Source: Ridgeia piscesae
Taxonomy: Eukaryota > Annelida > Polychaeta > Sabellida > Siboglinidae
Reading direction: 5' to 3'
Assembly: GCA_025642075.2 (NCBI GenBank)
Contig: JAODUO010000629.1
Span: 2,501 to 66,500 of the forward strand
DNA: 64,000 nt
Of this stretch, positions 52,785 to 64,000 are shown piece after piece. The notes below the pieces were generated by a model that searched no databases, was not told the origin of the DNA, and saw nothing but the letters and a program-made list of their open reading frames with translations. Every line of letters starts with the position of its first letter. Within the stretch, counting starts at the first letter, position 1. The translations under genes and the position numbers were made by a program.

Positions 52785-53069
52785 ACGATGAAGTCGGCGC
52801 TGAGGGAAATGTTTCAGCGTCCGTCGCGTCTGCCTCCGATAGAAACAACGAAGCCAAAGCCGACGGCAGACGGACAGTTACCGGACCTCGAGTACGACAC
52901 GAAGGCTGACCGCGGCTGGAGGCGATACTTCCAGCGGCCCGACATCCAGCGCTTCCTTGCGCAGAGGGACTCGGTGGAGCGGTACCGAGGCGGCGGACAG
53001 AAGTGTGCGGCGCCGGCGTCGGAAAAATCCTACATGTCGATAGATGTCGCCAGCATGCCGTATCTGTGG
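52785..53069 (+). CDS. Coding exon of an unidentified gene (partial)
   Basis: I do not recognise the protein. The exon starts after a good acceptor (cgccgctcttgcag) and ends at a donor TGG/GTAGGT, in phase 0. The reading frame from the ATG at 52788 encodes MKSALREMFQRPSRLPP, then a proline/lysine-rich linker, then DRGWRRYFQRPDIQRFLAQR and a glycine-rich stretch, ending ASMPYLW. Third codon positions are strongly G/C, unlike the AT-rich surroundings, which supports real coding. The 95-codon piece is basic and has no signal peptide or membrane segment. An upstream leader exon was not found. The next exon would lie beyond the minisatellite, which begins about 25 bases past the donor. One poor candidate is the acceptor near 57820, which would add only a few residues before a stop. 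Confidence 0.55.
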
Positions 53070-53092
53070 GTAGGTGGCGCTGCTAGAAGATA

Positions 53093-56000
53093 GATAGATT
53101 GACAGACTGACAGACGAACAGGCGGATACACAGGCAGACAGACGGATATACAAGCAGACAGACGGATGTATACAAAGGCGGACAGACGGATATACAAACA
53201 GACAGACGGATGTATACAAAGGCGAACAGACGGATATACAAACAGACAGACGGATGTATACAAAGGCGGACAGACGGATATACAAACAGACAGACGGATG
53301 TATACAAAGGCGGACAGACGGATATACAAGCAGACAGACGGGTGTATACAAAGGCGGACAGACGGATATACAAACAGACAGACGGGTGTATACAAAGGCG
53401 GACAGACGGATATACAAACAGACAGACGGATGTATACAAAGGCGGACAGACGGATATACAAACAGACAGACGGGTGTATACAAAGGCGGACAGACGGATA
53501 TACAAGCAGACAGACGGATGTATACAAAGGCGGACAGACGGATATACAAACAGACAGACGGGTGTATACAAAGGCGGACAGACGGATATACAAACAGACA
53601 GACGGATGTATACAAAGGCGGACAGACGGATATACAAACAGACAGACGGGTGTATACAAAGGCGGACAGACGGATATACAAACAGACAGACGGATGTATA
53701 CAAAGGCGGACAGACGGATATACAAGCAGACAGACGGGTGTATACAAAGGCGGACAGACGGATATACAAACAGACAGACGGGTGTATACAAAGGCGGACA
53801 GACGGATATACAAACAGACAGACGGATGTATACAAAGGCGGACAGACGGATATACAAGCAGACAGACGGATGTATACAAAGGCGGACAGACGGATATACA
53901 AACAGACAGACGGGTGTATACAAAGGCGGACAGACGGATATACAAACAGACAGACGGATGTATACAAAGGCGGACAGACGGATATACAAACAGACAGACG
54001 GGTGTATACAAAGGCGGACAGACGGATATACAAGCAGACAGACGGATGTATACAAAGGCGGACAGACGGATATACAAACAGACAGACGGGTGTATACAAA
54101 GGCGGACAGACGGATATACAAACAGACAGATGGATGTATACAAAGGCGGACAGACGGATATACAAACAGACAGACGGGTGTATACAAAGGCGGACAGACG
54201 GATATACAAACAGACAGACGGATGTATACAAAGGCGGACAGACGGATATACAAGCAGACAGACGGGTGTATACAAAGGCGGACAGACGGATATACAAACA
54301 GACAGACGGATATACAAGGCGGACAGACGGATATACAAGCAGACAGACGGATGTACACAAAGGCGGACAGACGGATATACAAGCAGACAGACGGATGTAT
54401 ACAAGGCGGACAGACGGATATACAAGCAGACAGACGGATATACAAGGCGGACAGACGGATATACAAACAGACAGACGGATGTATACAAAGGCGGACAGAC
54501 AGATATACAAGCAGACAGACGGATGTACACAAAGGCGGACAGACGGATATACAAGCAGACAGATGGGTGTATACAAAGGCGGACAGACGGATATACAAAC
54601 AGACAGACGGATGTATACAAAGGCGGACAGACAGATATACAAGCAGACAGACGGATATACAAGGCGGACAGACGGACATACAAACAGACAGACGGATGTA
54701 TACAAAGGCGGACAGACAGATATACAAGCAGACAGACGGATGTACACAAAGGCGGACAGACGGATATACAAGCAGACAGACGGGTGTATACAAAGGCGGA
54801 CAGACGGATATACAAACAGACAGACGGATGTATACAAGGCGGACAGACGGATATACAAGCAGACAGACGGATGTATACAAAGGCGGACAGACGGATATAC
54901 AAACAGACAGACGGATGTACACAAAGGCGGACAGACGGATATACAAGCAGACAGACGGATGTATACAAGGCGGACAGACGGATATACAAGCAGACAGACG
55001 GATATACAAGGCGGACAGACGGATATACAAACAGACAGACGGATGTATACAAAGGCGGACAGACAGATATACAAGCAGACAGACGGATGTACACAAAGGC
55101 GGACAGACGGATATACAAGCAGACAGACGGATGTATACAAAGGCGGACAGACGGATATACAAACAGACAGACGGATGTATACAAAGGCGGACAGACGGAT
55201 ATAAAAGCAGACAGACGGGTGTATACAAAGGCGGACAGACGGATATACAAACAGACAGGCGGATGTACACAAAGGCGGACAGACGGATATACAAGCAGAC
55301 AGACGGATGTACACAAAGGCGGACAGACGGATATACAAGCAGACAGATGGGTGTATACAAAGGCGGACAGACGGATTTACAAGCAGACAGATGGGTGTAT
55401 ACAAAGGCGGACAGACGGATATACAAGCAGACAGATGGATGTACACAAAGGCGGACAGACGGATATACAAACAGACAGACGGATGTACACAAAGGCGGAC
55501 AGACGGATATACAAACAGACAGACGGATGTACACAAAGGCGGACAGACGGATATACAAGCAGACAGATGGGTGTATACAAAGGCGGACAGACGGATATAC
55601 AAACAGACAGATGGCTGTATACAAAGGCGGACAGACGGATATACAAACAGACAGACGGATGTATACAAAGGCGGACAGACGGATATACAAACAGACAGAC
55701 GGATGTACACAAAGGCGGACAGACGGATATACAAGCAGACAGATGGGTGTATACAAAGGCGGACAGACGGATATACAAGCAGACAGACGGATGTACACAA
55801 AGGCGGACAGACGGATATACAAGCAGACAGATGGGTGTATACAAAGGCGGACAGACGGATATACAAGCAGACAGACGGATGTACACAAAGGCGGACAGAC
55901 GGATATACAAGCAGACAGATGGGTGTATACAAAGGCGGACAGACGGATATACAAACAGACAGACGGATGTATACAAAGGCGGACAGACGGATATACAAGC

Positions 56001-56540
56001 AGACAGACGGATGTACACAAAGGCGGACAGACGGATATACAAGCAGACAGATGGGTGTATACAAAGGCGGACAGACGGATATACAAACAGACAGACGGAT
56101 GTACACAAAGGCGGACAGACGGATATACAAGCAGACAGATGGGTGTATACAAAGGCGGACAGACGGATATACAAGCAGACAGATGGGTGTATACAAAGGC
56201 GGACAGACGGATATACAAACAGACAGATGGCTGTATACAAAGGCGGACAGACGGATATACAAACAGACAGACGGATGTATACAAAGGCGGACAGACGGAT
56301 ATACAAACAGACAGACGGATGTACACAAAGGCGGACAGACGGATATACAAGCAGACAGATGGGTGTATACAAAGGCGGACAGACGGATATACAAGCAGAC
56401 AGACGGATGTATACAAAGGCGGACAGACAGATATACAAGCAGACAGACGGATGTACACAAAGGCGGACAGACGGATATACAAGCAGACAGGCGGATGTAC
56501 ACAAAGGCGGACAGACGGATATACAAGCAGACAGACGGGT
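53093..56540. repeat. 44-bp minisatellite, about 78 copies, stop-free on both strands
   Basis: The unit joins acaaaggcggacagacggat to atacaaacagacagacggat and gtat. Common variants are aaacag/aagcag, ggatgtat/gggtgtat/ggatgtac, and shortened units lacking a few bases (for example near 54300-54430). No frame on either strand has a stop within the unit. 44 is not a multiple of 3, so reading cycles through 44 residues per three units. This produces open frames of more than 1,100 codons on both strands. The internal motif cagacggata occurs twice per unit, suggesting an ancestral half-unit of about 22 bp. Confidence 0.97.
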
Positions 56541-57810
56541 GCACAGGAGACGACGGATACACAGGGAGACGGACAGATTCAGAGGCAGACAGACGGATAC
56601 ACAAGCGGACAGATACAAAGGCAGACAGACGGGGATACACAGGCAGACAGACAGATACATACACAGACGGACAGACGGATAGGAACTTCTTCGCCTCAGT
56701 GCACGGGCGGCAAACACGGTGGTCTGTAGGTGTATATGCTGAATGGTGTGCGTGCGCATTGGTACACTTATATGTCTGTTTCCGCGTTGTGAGATCACTC
56801 GCTGACACTAAAACTGTGTATAGGCCTCCCCCAATAAAAGCGCTACGCTGACAAGTCTCTACACCGACTGGTCGTTGTGTTCCAAGAAAACCAACTGTAG
56901 TGAGTCGCTTACGTTGTCAGTTGTCGTTCTGCAGTTAAGCGAGTGTAACGTCGGGAGACTCGCCGACCTAAAGTGTTAACTATATCCACGTTCGCTAGGT
57001 GGCGCGACTATTTCTTTTCGGTTGTATGCGTAGGTCCCTGAACAACGTATGAACCTGTGTTCACACGTATCTATGGGGCTGCTGTGTAGGTCCATGAACA
57101 ATGTATGGACCTGTGTTCACACGTGTCTGTAGGACTGCTGTGTGTTGTTGACATCTACCTCATGTAGTTCTAGAAAAACATCCGCGGCGATCTGTCGAAA
57201 TAATTTCGGAGGTTTTTTTTTTATAAAATGGACGTGTTAATTGTGTTCCGACCCTTTCCTGTTGATTTTTGCCATTACAGGTTAAAATAGTTTTATGAAC
57301 AGTCAACGAATGTTGTTAAATGTTTCAGCAATTACATTGCAAGCCTTGCAAACTGTTTATCCGGCGACATCAATCCTCACATCATTTGACCGACATGGGC
57401 AAGGATATTGCCCCGATTCTCGAGATCTGTCTTTCTGGTTGCCCCTTTACAGGAGTTTATTCCATTCATTCTTTGCTAATTGTTGTCATGCGTTTCTGTC
57501 ATACTTTTCTGATATGTCAACGATGACGTAGCTTATATGAGATGATCGAGGAGTTTCTAGATTTTACTTCCCTCCCCAGCGATTGTCGCGTGGTTGATAG
57601 GCCTACGCTTGTAGCGGGCTCGTCATTTGACATCGTGGTCCGCGTCAGGCTGTGATACGTCGCCACGCATTATCTTGAACTTGATACGGGTTTCTTCTCT
57701 GGTGCAGAAGTGGTGTCAGGTCCTTGTCTGAGGTATTCATTGCAATGGTGCATTGGATTAATTAAAGTATTTGCCACGTACAAATGTCCTGTCCACACGT
57801 GCAGACTATC
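56541..57810. other. Non-coding flank of the 44-bp array
   Basis: 56541-56680 is a decayed tail of the array (gcagacagacgg, ggatacacagg words). 57029-57145 holds two copies of a 58-59 bp repeat. Open frames at 57295-57531 are not convincing. Confidence 0.6.
57029..57145. repeat. Two-copy tandem repeat of about 58 bp
   Basis: taggtccctgaacaacgtat ... ggggctgctgtg is followed by taggtccatgaacaatgtat ... ggactgctgtg. The phrases cctgtgttcacacgt are shared. Confidence 0.85.
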
Positions 57811-58041
57811 CTAGATGCAGCGCTCCCCGGCCCACTGACGGTGCTCCTGCTGGGTGGGTAGAAGACGGTGGCGTGACGACTTGGCCGAGTTGAAACCGGA
57901 CTGCGCTGGCTGCAATCGTCCTCGTGCGAATGTGTCCCTGGGCGGTCGACTGGACCCCATCAGGTGACGTCCTTGCACACTGTCGGTGTCTCGGGACTGG
58001 CTGAATGGACTCGAGCAGGACGCTGCTGTGGAATGCTTCAT
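57811..58041 (-). CDS. Possible terminal exon or small gene, unidentified
   Basis: A minus-strand frame of 76 codons beginning MKHSTAASCSSPFSQSRD and ending HRQWAGERCI. It is rich in serine, arginine and glutamine, with G/C-leaning third positions. The frame stays open for about 12 codons upstream of the ATG, so it could be the 3' exon of a larger gene. No similarity is recognised and no partner exon was found. Confidence 0.25.
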   Translation of the reverse strand: MKHSTAASCSSPFSQSRDTDSVQGRHLMGSSRPPRDTFARGRLQPAQSGFNSAKSSRHRLLPTQQEHRQWAGERCI

Positions 58042-61000
58042 TTGGAGTTTAAATAAGTGTCTGACCTCGACGTGTTGACCAGCTCATGTTATTCGTTCCT
58101 TCAGCTCGAGGACGCTCTGACACTCACAGAGCAGTAATCAGTGATGAGATCGAGCAGCCGTCGGGCGAGACAGAAGCTACAGAGGACACAACAGCGTGAC
58201 GTCTTCTTACACCTGCCATGACGGGTCAGGTGCGACAATTATCTATACATTCCGCTCGACAAACATCGCTAATCCGAGGGGGCGACAATTAAGACGGATT
58301 ACGAAATCCGGATAATCCGCCGAGTATCGTTTCCCTATTAGCGCGCGCGGCCAATGATACTCGGCGAGGCGCATGGGTCGGGTTTGCCCCCGCCGCGCAC
58401 GCTCCTCATCGGACATGTGCTGACAACATACGACATGAGACAACGTGACAGCGGCGACAGGACATGACAGACGTGTGACATCGCGCTGCCGATGAGTAAG
58501 CAGGACGTCAGTTGAGGTTCGTGGAGTGTTTTGCTTATGGTCTTCTAGTCTGGACGTGGAGAGTAAGACTCGCGCAACATCTCGCCGGTTCTCCCTTGTC
58601 TCTGGTACTCTCGTTGCTGCTGTCATTCTGTGCGTCGTCAGTTTGTCTTCCTCCAAGTGGGACTTGGAAAACTGTGGGATACTTCGCCACCGGCCCAGCC
58701 AAGCGAAACTGTGTGGTGTCTGTATAAAGAGCAACACGTGAAAAACCGAGTGACATAAAAACGTGTTCCGTATAATAAATGATGATTGAGTGTTACTTGT
58801 AAATATGTAGAGTCGGCGTGAGATAAATTAATGTTTGACAGAAGAAACGATCTGAATTTAGAAAGATTGGCCTGTTTGTGTGTGTTTGTGTGGGGTGTGC
58901 GTGCATGCTGAGATAGGTGTATCATAATAACTACTATGATGTCATACTATCCAGTGTACCATTAAGATTCACATTGGTGGGCACACATTGGTGTAAAAGA
59001 ACACTTTTTTAAAGTAGATAATGCTATTTATGTTACTTCAAATAGTGGTGATAGGCAACGTTGGCAGTTGTATCAAACATGCTAAGTGTAACAACTCTGT
59101 TGAGTCTATGTTTATTTGCAACCCTTTCTTCCCCTTTCTTCCCCTTGCGTCCAGTTTGCTATGCTCTGCCATGGGCTCGACTGGGCATCTGTGGTAGCGC
59201 TGGCGTTTATGTTGTCTGTTGAGACTATGTATTAATGTCTACACCCCGGCAGTCTCTCATGAGACTGGTTTTGTGTCAGAATGCTGAGCAGTCTTCGGGA
59301 TATTTACTTTTAACATATCCAATACACTGGAGTTATGAGTCTTTGATAACGACGTGTGGATATGTTTCTGCTACCCGTTACACTGGACACGTTTGTTGTA
59401 CCCCTTTCCTCTTTCCACCACTTTCTCTCGAGTCTATTGAAGTACTCATGTATTTACAAACTTAACTGTTCGTTTGGTCTTTAAGTGAGGCACATATGTG
59501 TTGTTTTCGACTGTGCGAACTTAGGTCGTGTAGACCGAAGTCCACCTATACTTAGCGTGGACAGCTGTAAAACTAAATGACTTTCATTCACTTTCCTTGT
59601 AATCCGTTTGGTTTCAATCGGCACTATGACCGGACAAACTGTTGATCTTTTGGAATCAAAGATGCATTTGCATTTACTCTTTACATGGCAAGTGTGTTTT
59701 GGTCCCACGGTACGGGACAAAGTCTTACAAGTTATTGCCCTCAAAGAGCGTATAAATTTCGTCAGCTAGCGAGAAGTCATTCGTAGTAGTTGAGAAGAAC
59801 CTCTCCGACCAGTCGCTTCATGTTAATGTATTCACGCGTGCAGCCTGTGACGGAACATACATTCGTATCTGGCAGATTCGGCCGAGAGGACAAAGTGCCT
59901 TAAATAACATCAAAAGGTAAAACGGCTATAGTGTTGTATATTTGACGACCACCGGTGCAAAAATGGTCTTGCATAACGCAGCGATTATTCTACACACGGC
60001 GCTAGATTGATTATGTTTAATGATGAGTAACCCGATACTCTGGCTAACCTCTGCCATTGAGCTATTATACATGGCATGACATGACATGCACTCGAGGCGG
60101 TCTCTGGCGCCGTTGTTATGTGCACACGAACTCTGTCGGCGGTCGCCACAGCTCACCTTGCATATCCGACGTTACCAACAACTATAAGGGTGGTGTCATA
60201 AATTCGCCAAACACCCCAGAAAAAGATGCTGCTTCGTATTGATTCAATTCCCCGCCAGAATGTGTTAAGGCGTAGGCGTGTATTGTATACTGCGAGTTAG
60301 CGTTGTCAGAATTGAAGAATTTAAGTACATAGTGTGATCGGGATAGTTTACGAAGTGTGAGATTGCTCGATACGTTTCGTGTGTTTCTATGTTTGAGTAG
60401 TCAAGCCACTGCGAAACATTTATCGACAGAACTAATTCACGAAACACTCACTAAGAATCAAGGAGTTGTAGGATCGAGCAATTCGGTGTCGAGTATAATT
60501 TAGATACGCCAAAACAACTTTTTTAGAAAATAAATCTCCGATAATGTCTTGTTGTTCTTCCGGTGACTATTTGGGAACAAAACATATCTTCTAGCGTCTT
60601 TTCTGTAACCAGGGACGTGTTAAACACATTTTGGTGAAATGACATCGATTTTACCACTTAAATGCAGTGATCAGTTCTGCTCACGCTGCTGTGTCACGTG
60701 GGGCTCGTCTTGTTGGGGTTGGCGACATGGGACTAGTTCGATAAGTGTTGCTCCCTTTCCATAGCAGCTGTCCGCGGGGAGACGTCACTAAGAAATCATT
60801 GATTAAGGTTTTGAAATACTTTTGCTCACTGGTTATCGTTATTTCCTCTCGGAGTCATTTGCAGAAGCAGGAACATTATCGTTGTGTGTGATGGTGCGAT
60901 TGCCACAGCTGTTGTGTAGATGGACGTTCCTACTCTGTCAAGTCTTCTCACAATTGAAGAAGGAGATCACATGACATTGAGTAGGGTTAATGTGTCTCCG

Positions 61001-61080
61001 TGACATAACCAAAGGTAACTGCACCAGCTTGTCTTTTTGTGTCAATGGGTGGATGACAATCCGGTGTTCAGAGTCATCAA
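58042..61080. other. Non-coding interval
   Basis: 58250-58500 is GC- and CpG-rich with a ccaatgatactcgg motif and may be promoter-like. The rest is AT-rich with no supported gene. Open frames at 58243-58737, 58512-58741 and 59235-60447 look random. Confidence 0.5.
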
Positions 61081-61910
61081 CATCATCATCATCATCATGC
61101 TGTCGGTCGCGATGCGACAAAGACTGCTTCCATCACTTGACTAATGTTCTCCATTTATCTCTCTGCTGTGTGAGTGATGTCCATGAGTCGGTCTTTATGT
61201 TTCTCAGCTTCAGGTTTCTCTTGATGATATACTTGAACCGGAGACGAGGGCGTCCTCTCTTTCTGTGACCAGAAGACAGTTGAGAGTAGAGAATCTGCTT
61301 TGGTAGCCTGTCTGGTGACATCCTCATGAGGTGTCCAGTCCACCGGAGATTCTTTCTGATCAGAAGATCTTCCATAGATTGCAGCCCAGTCCGTTCTAGT
61401 ATTTCCTTGTTTGTCACTTTGTCCATCCAAGTTATCCTCACGATCGAACGCAGATGCCTCGGCTCCGTATAGGAGGGTGGACAGCACGATTGCACGGTAT
61501 ATCTTTCCTTTAACCCGCATGGACACATGGTGGTTGTTCCAGAATCTCTGGCGTAGTCGGCCGAAAGATGCACTAGCCTTGGCAATCCTCCTCTGTATTT
61601 CATCGTCAATGCATCCATTACTTGATATAGTGCTTCAGAGGTAGGTGAATTCCAGAACTGAGTTCAGCTTGTTTCCATCAAACATGATATCCTCTTCTCG
61701 GGTTATTGTAGAGTTGGATTTGGTACAGCACTTCGGTCTTCTTGATGTTAATCTTCAGGCCGAACTTCTTTTGAAAGCATTCACGAGTTTTATTCATCTG
61801 TTCAGCAGAGTGGGCAACCAGTGCACTTCGTCTGCGAATAGCAGCTCTTTCGTCAGTATCCGAGTAGTCTTGGTCTTCGCTCTGAAGTGTGGCCTCTAGC
61901 TTATCTGTAT
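61081..61910 (-). mobile_element. 5'-truncated LINE (endonuclease/reverse-transcriptase C-terminal part)
   Basis: Minus-strand translation shows REEDIMFDGNKLNSVLEFTY, ISSNGCIDDEIQRRIAKASA, HHVSMRVKGKIYRAIVLSTL, LYGAEA, then WMDKVTNKEILERTGLQSM, LRWTGHLMRMSPDRLPKQIL and TQQRDKWRTLVK. This is the thumb and C-terminal region of a common invertebrate LINE reverse transcriptase. Frameshifts occur near 61740 and 61470, and a stop lies at EFTYL/stop near 61637. Sequence beyond about 61910 does not continue the element. The 3' end runs into a (gat)n tract on the minus strand (61081-61101), typical of LINE tails. Confidence 0.85.
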
Positions 61911-63125
61911 TGTTAATGTTTCTCGTGTTGATCGCGGTGATGTTCTAGAACACAGAGCCGGCTGTCCAAGCAGAGGGCATGTGTTCCACGTCGGATCTCA
62001 TCATATTCGTGCACAGATTGTATCCCGCAGTGTCTGTTGAGATCCAACTTGAACGACCGCCCGTGAGGTCAACTAAAACGACAGCAACTATCTGTCGGCA
62101 AGTCACTCCACATAAACATCACACTTCACCGTCCCCGGGCGTTGTTTGAGCTGCACGGCTGCGCTTTGAAGCATAATTAATAGGTGCACGCACTGATCTG
62201 CATGCATTCAACATACTACAAGTTCGGATATACGTTTATCGCGTGATTTAAAGTTCTCGTAATCGTTTTGCCCTTTGTTTGAGTAAACGATAGTTGTGAT
62301 AATGAGGAGCCATTGTGCGACGAGCTAATTCGGCAAAATCCTGGCACGTAATCACCGCTTGCGCCTCGTGTGCAGCGGTGTGGAACGGGCGTCTTTGCTT
62401 GGCGCCTGTAGTCGATGGCGAAGATTTGGCGCGCGTTTCATTGAGCGATACCTAGTACCTATACCATCCAATTACACGGCGTGAGTGCCCGGATGACGGC
62501 ATCAGCACACGTCGTTATGTTCTTTGTCTACGGGTTGTTTGACCGTCTCCTGAAAATAAGACCGCCCATTAGTAAATAATTATAGCTTATGAACGCGCAA
62601 AGGACAGTTCAGGCACGGGTCGTTAGGAGATATCGACGTCGTAGTAATATGTGTTGGTTGTCGTGAGGCTATCTGGAGAATTCTGCGTTTGTGTCCGTTA
62701 GCATATCACCTGATACTGAGGTTAGTTAAGGAGCAGGTTCGTCGAACTTTTCCTGACGAAGCGAGAAGCATCAGTCAGCTCGTCATCGACGTATACAGAG
62801 GATTCGCTCGCGCAGGTAATATTTAGTGATCTAATTTTACTGGAACTATCATTATATGTATGTATGGTTTGTTGAGCTGTACAGACGTAAAACGCTCAAG
62901 GGTTCTGCATCTGAATCTGAATGGGGTACGTCGTAAGAAGCCAAAATAGGCTATTGTATACGACAGGGGGTATGGGCATGTTATTGAATCAGGCTGCTGA
63001 ATTCAGTTATGGTTTCAACATGAACTTGCGCCTCATTAAGTTGGTTCCAGTCAACTACTATTTTTGTAAAAAAAAAGAATTATTAAATTTGTCAATGTGG
63101 GCTGTAGGTACTAAGAAGCATTTGA
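61911..63125. other. Non-coding interval
   Basis: No supported gene. An open frame at 62921-63145 (+) runs into the tetranucleotide array and is not called. Confidence 0.55.
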
Positions 63126-63261
63126 TGTTGTTAGTGAGTGAATGAGTGAGTGAGTGAGTGAATGAATGAATGAATGAATGAATGAATGAATGAATGAATG
63201 AATGAATGAACGAACGAACGAACGAACGAACGAACGAACGAACGAACGAACGAACGAACGA

Positions 63262-63292
<31 letters not shown>

Positions 63293-63440
63293 AGCGAGCG
63301 AGCGAGCGAGCTAGAGCGAGACGAGCGAGCGAGTGAGTGAGATGGAGACGCGCGTGTGTGTGTGCGTGTGTGCGGTCGTGTGTGTGTGTGTGTGTGAAGT
63401 GCGTGCGTGCGTGTGTGCGTGCGTGTATATGCGTTCGAGT
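63126..63440. repeat. Tetranucleotide array in successive blocks, then (GT)n
   Basis: gtga/gagt units (63135-63160) change to about 12 aatg units (63161-63208), then about 20 gaac/aacg units (63209-63288), then gagc units (63289-63330), gtga again, and a gtgt/gtgc run. Each block differs from the next by one base of the tetramer. Confidence 0.96.
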
Positions 63441-64000
63441 GCGCGTTCGTGCACATTCATGTGTCGACATGCACATTTATAGGTTCAATATGTACACTAG
63501 CAACATATCCCGCTATGTTATTAAAACGTGGCACTGTATCAAATCGCCTGGTGCCATTTGATATATGTTATTGCGAGTGTGTGCCAAAACATAATTACAT
63601 AATTTAACAAATCTCTTTAATAAGTGCACATCGGTGACGGTGTCTCGGCAGTAACATACTGGTGCAGTGGCGTGTGTCAGTGTGTTACTGTACCAAATAT
63701 AACACGACACATTATATCCGTTCCCGGTATTGCGTCGCTAATACAACGTACAACAAAGCCCTGGTAATTGACTCGTTACTTCACTGATGTAAAAGATTGC
63801 TGTAATAGAAATCAGACTTATGCGACTACTGCGTTTCTTTCTAGGCCGTTTCTCGCCGAGACTTTTGGCATCGCTCTGTCTGACACAAACTTATGTCGAT
63901 ACCAACTATAAAACTCCTTGATGTAACCAAAGCTCACCCATGTAGTCATTCACTATAACTAGTCATGATGTGATTGTGTAAGCTTACTGTTCAGATCGTT
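63441..64000. other. Non-coding end of window
   Basis: No gene, RNA or element is recognised in the last 560 bases. Confidence 0.55.

Noticed and set aside
52878..56851. Open frames of 470-1,240 codons on both strands (SVCLYIRLSAF- and YTKADRRIYKQTDGC-type repeats)
   Set aside because: Products of the stop-free 44-bp minisatellite. Both strands and all frames are open, with no non-repeat domain or codon signature.
58243..58741. Overlapping frames of 71-164 codons in a CpG-rich stretch
   Set aside because: No splice context, no similarity and open frames on both strands, as expected from GC-rich sequence.

Overview
This is a stretch of animal nuclear genome. Genes are split by spliceosomal introns with GT..AG ends, coding islands are sparse, non-LTR retrotransposon and tRNA-derived SINE remnants are present, and micro- and minisatellites are unusually abundant. 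The LINE type (a zinc-finger ORF preceded by an NPGP motif) and the overall character suggest a lophotrochozoan, most likely a marine mollusc. The species cannot be told from the sequence alone.

Layout. 1-2174 is a 41-bp minisatellite. 2429-20741 (minus) is a complete 14-exon gene for IQCB1/nephrocystin-5, a ciliary calmodulin-binding protein. I assembled its exons by hand; all splice phases agree and give 588 residues. Its introns hold a 6.5-kb 28-bp minisatellite (2701-9175), a 34-bp minisatellite (11293-12112), a 58-bp array copied from one of its own exon edges (14863-15300) and a MITE-like element. 22658-23818 is a candidate terminal-inverted-repeat element. 24293-28390 (minus) is a cytosolic HSC70 gene with a heat-shock-element promoter. 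31045-35222 (minus) is a selenocysteine-containing phospholipid-hydroperoxide glutathione peroxidase (GPX4) with an in-frame UGA and a recognisable SECIS element. 35620-40385 is a patch of decayed LINEs and a SINE. 43779-47097 (plus) is a four-exon rhodopsin-class GPCR with several degenerate signature motifs. 52785-53069 is one good coding exon of an unidentified gene, followed at once by a 3.4-kb 44-bp minisatellite (53093-56540). The rest, to 64000, is mostly non-coding, with a truncated LINE (61130-61910) and a tetranucleotide array (63126-63440).

The genes are independent transcription units, not an operon. HSC70 and GPX4 are neighbouring same-strand stress-related genes, but the sequence shows no shared control. 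The very long open frames (over 2,200 codons at 2532-9273; over 1,100 codons on both strands at 53030-56808) come from stop-free minisatellites and are not proteins.

No wholly new molecular system is evident. The most unusual features are the minisatellite that multiplied a splice acceptor plus exon edge inside IQCB1, the scale of stop-free satellites inside genes, and a possible LINE/SINE shared 3' tail.
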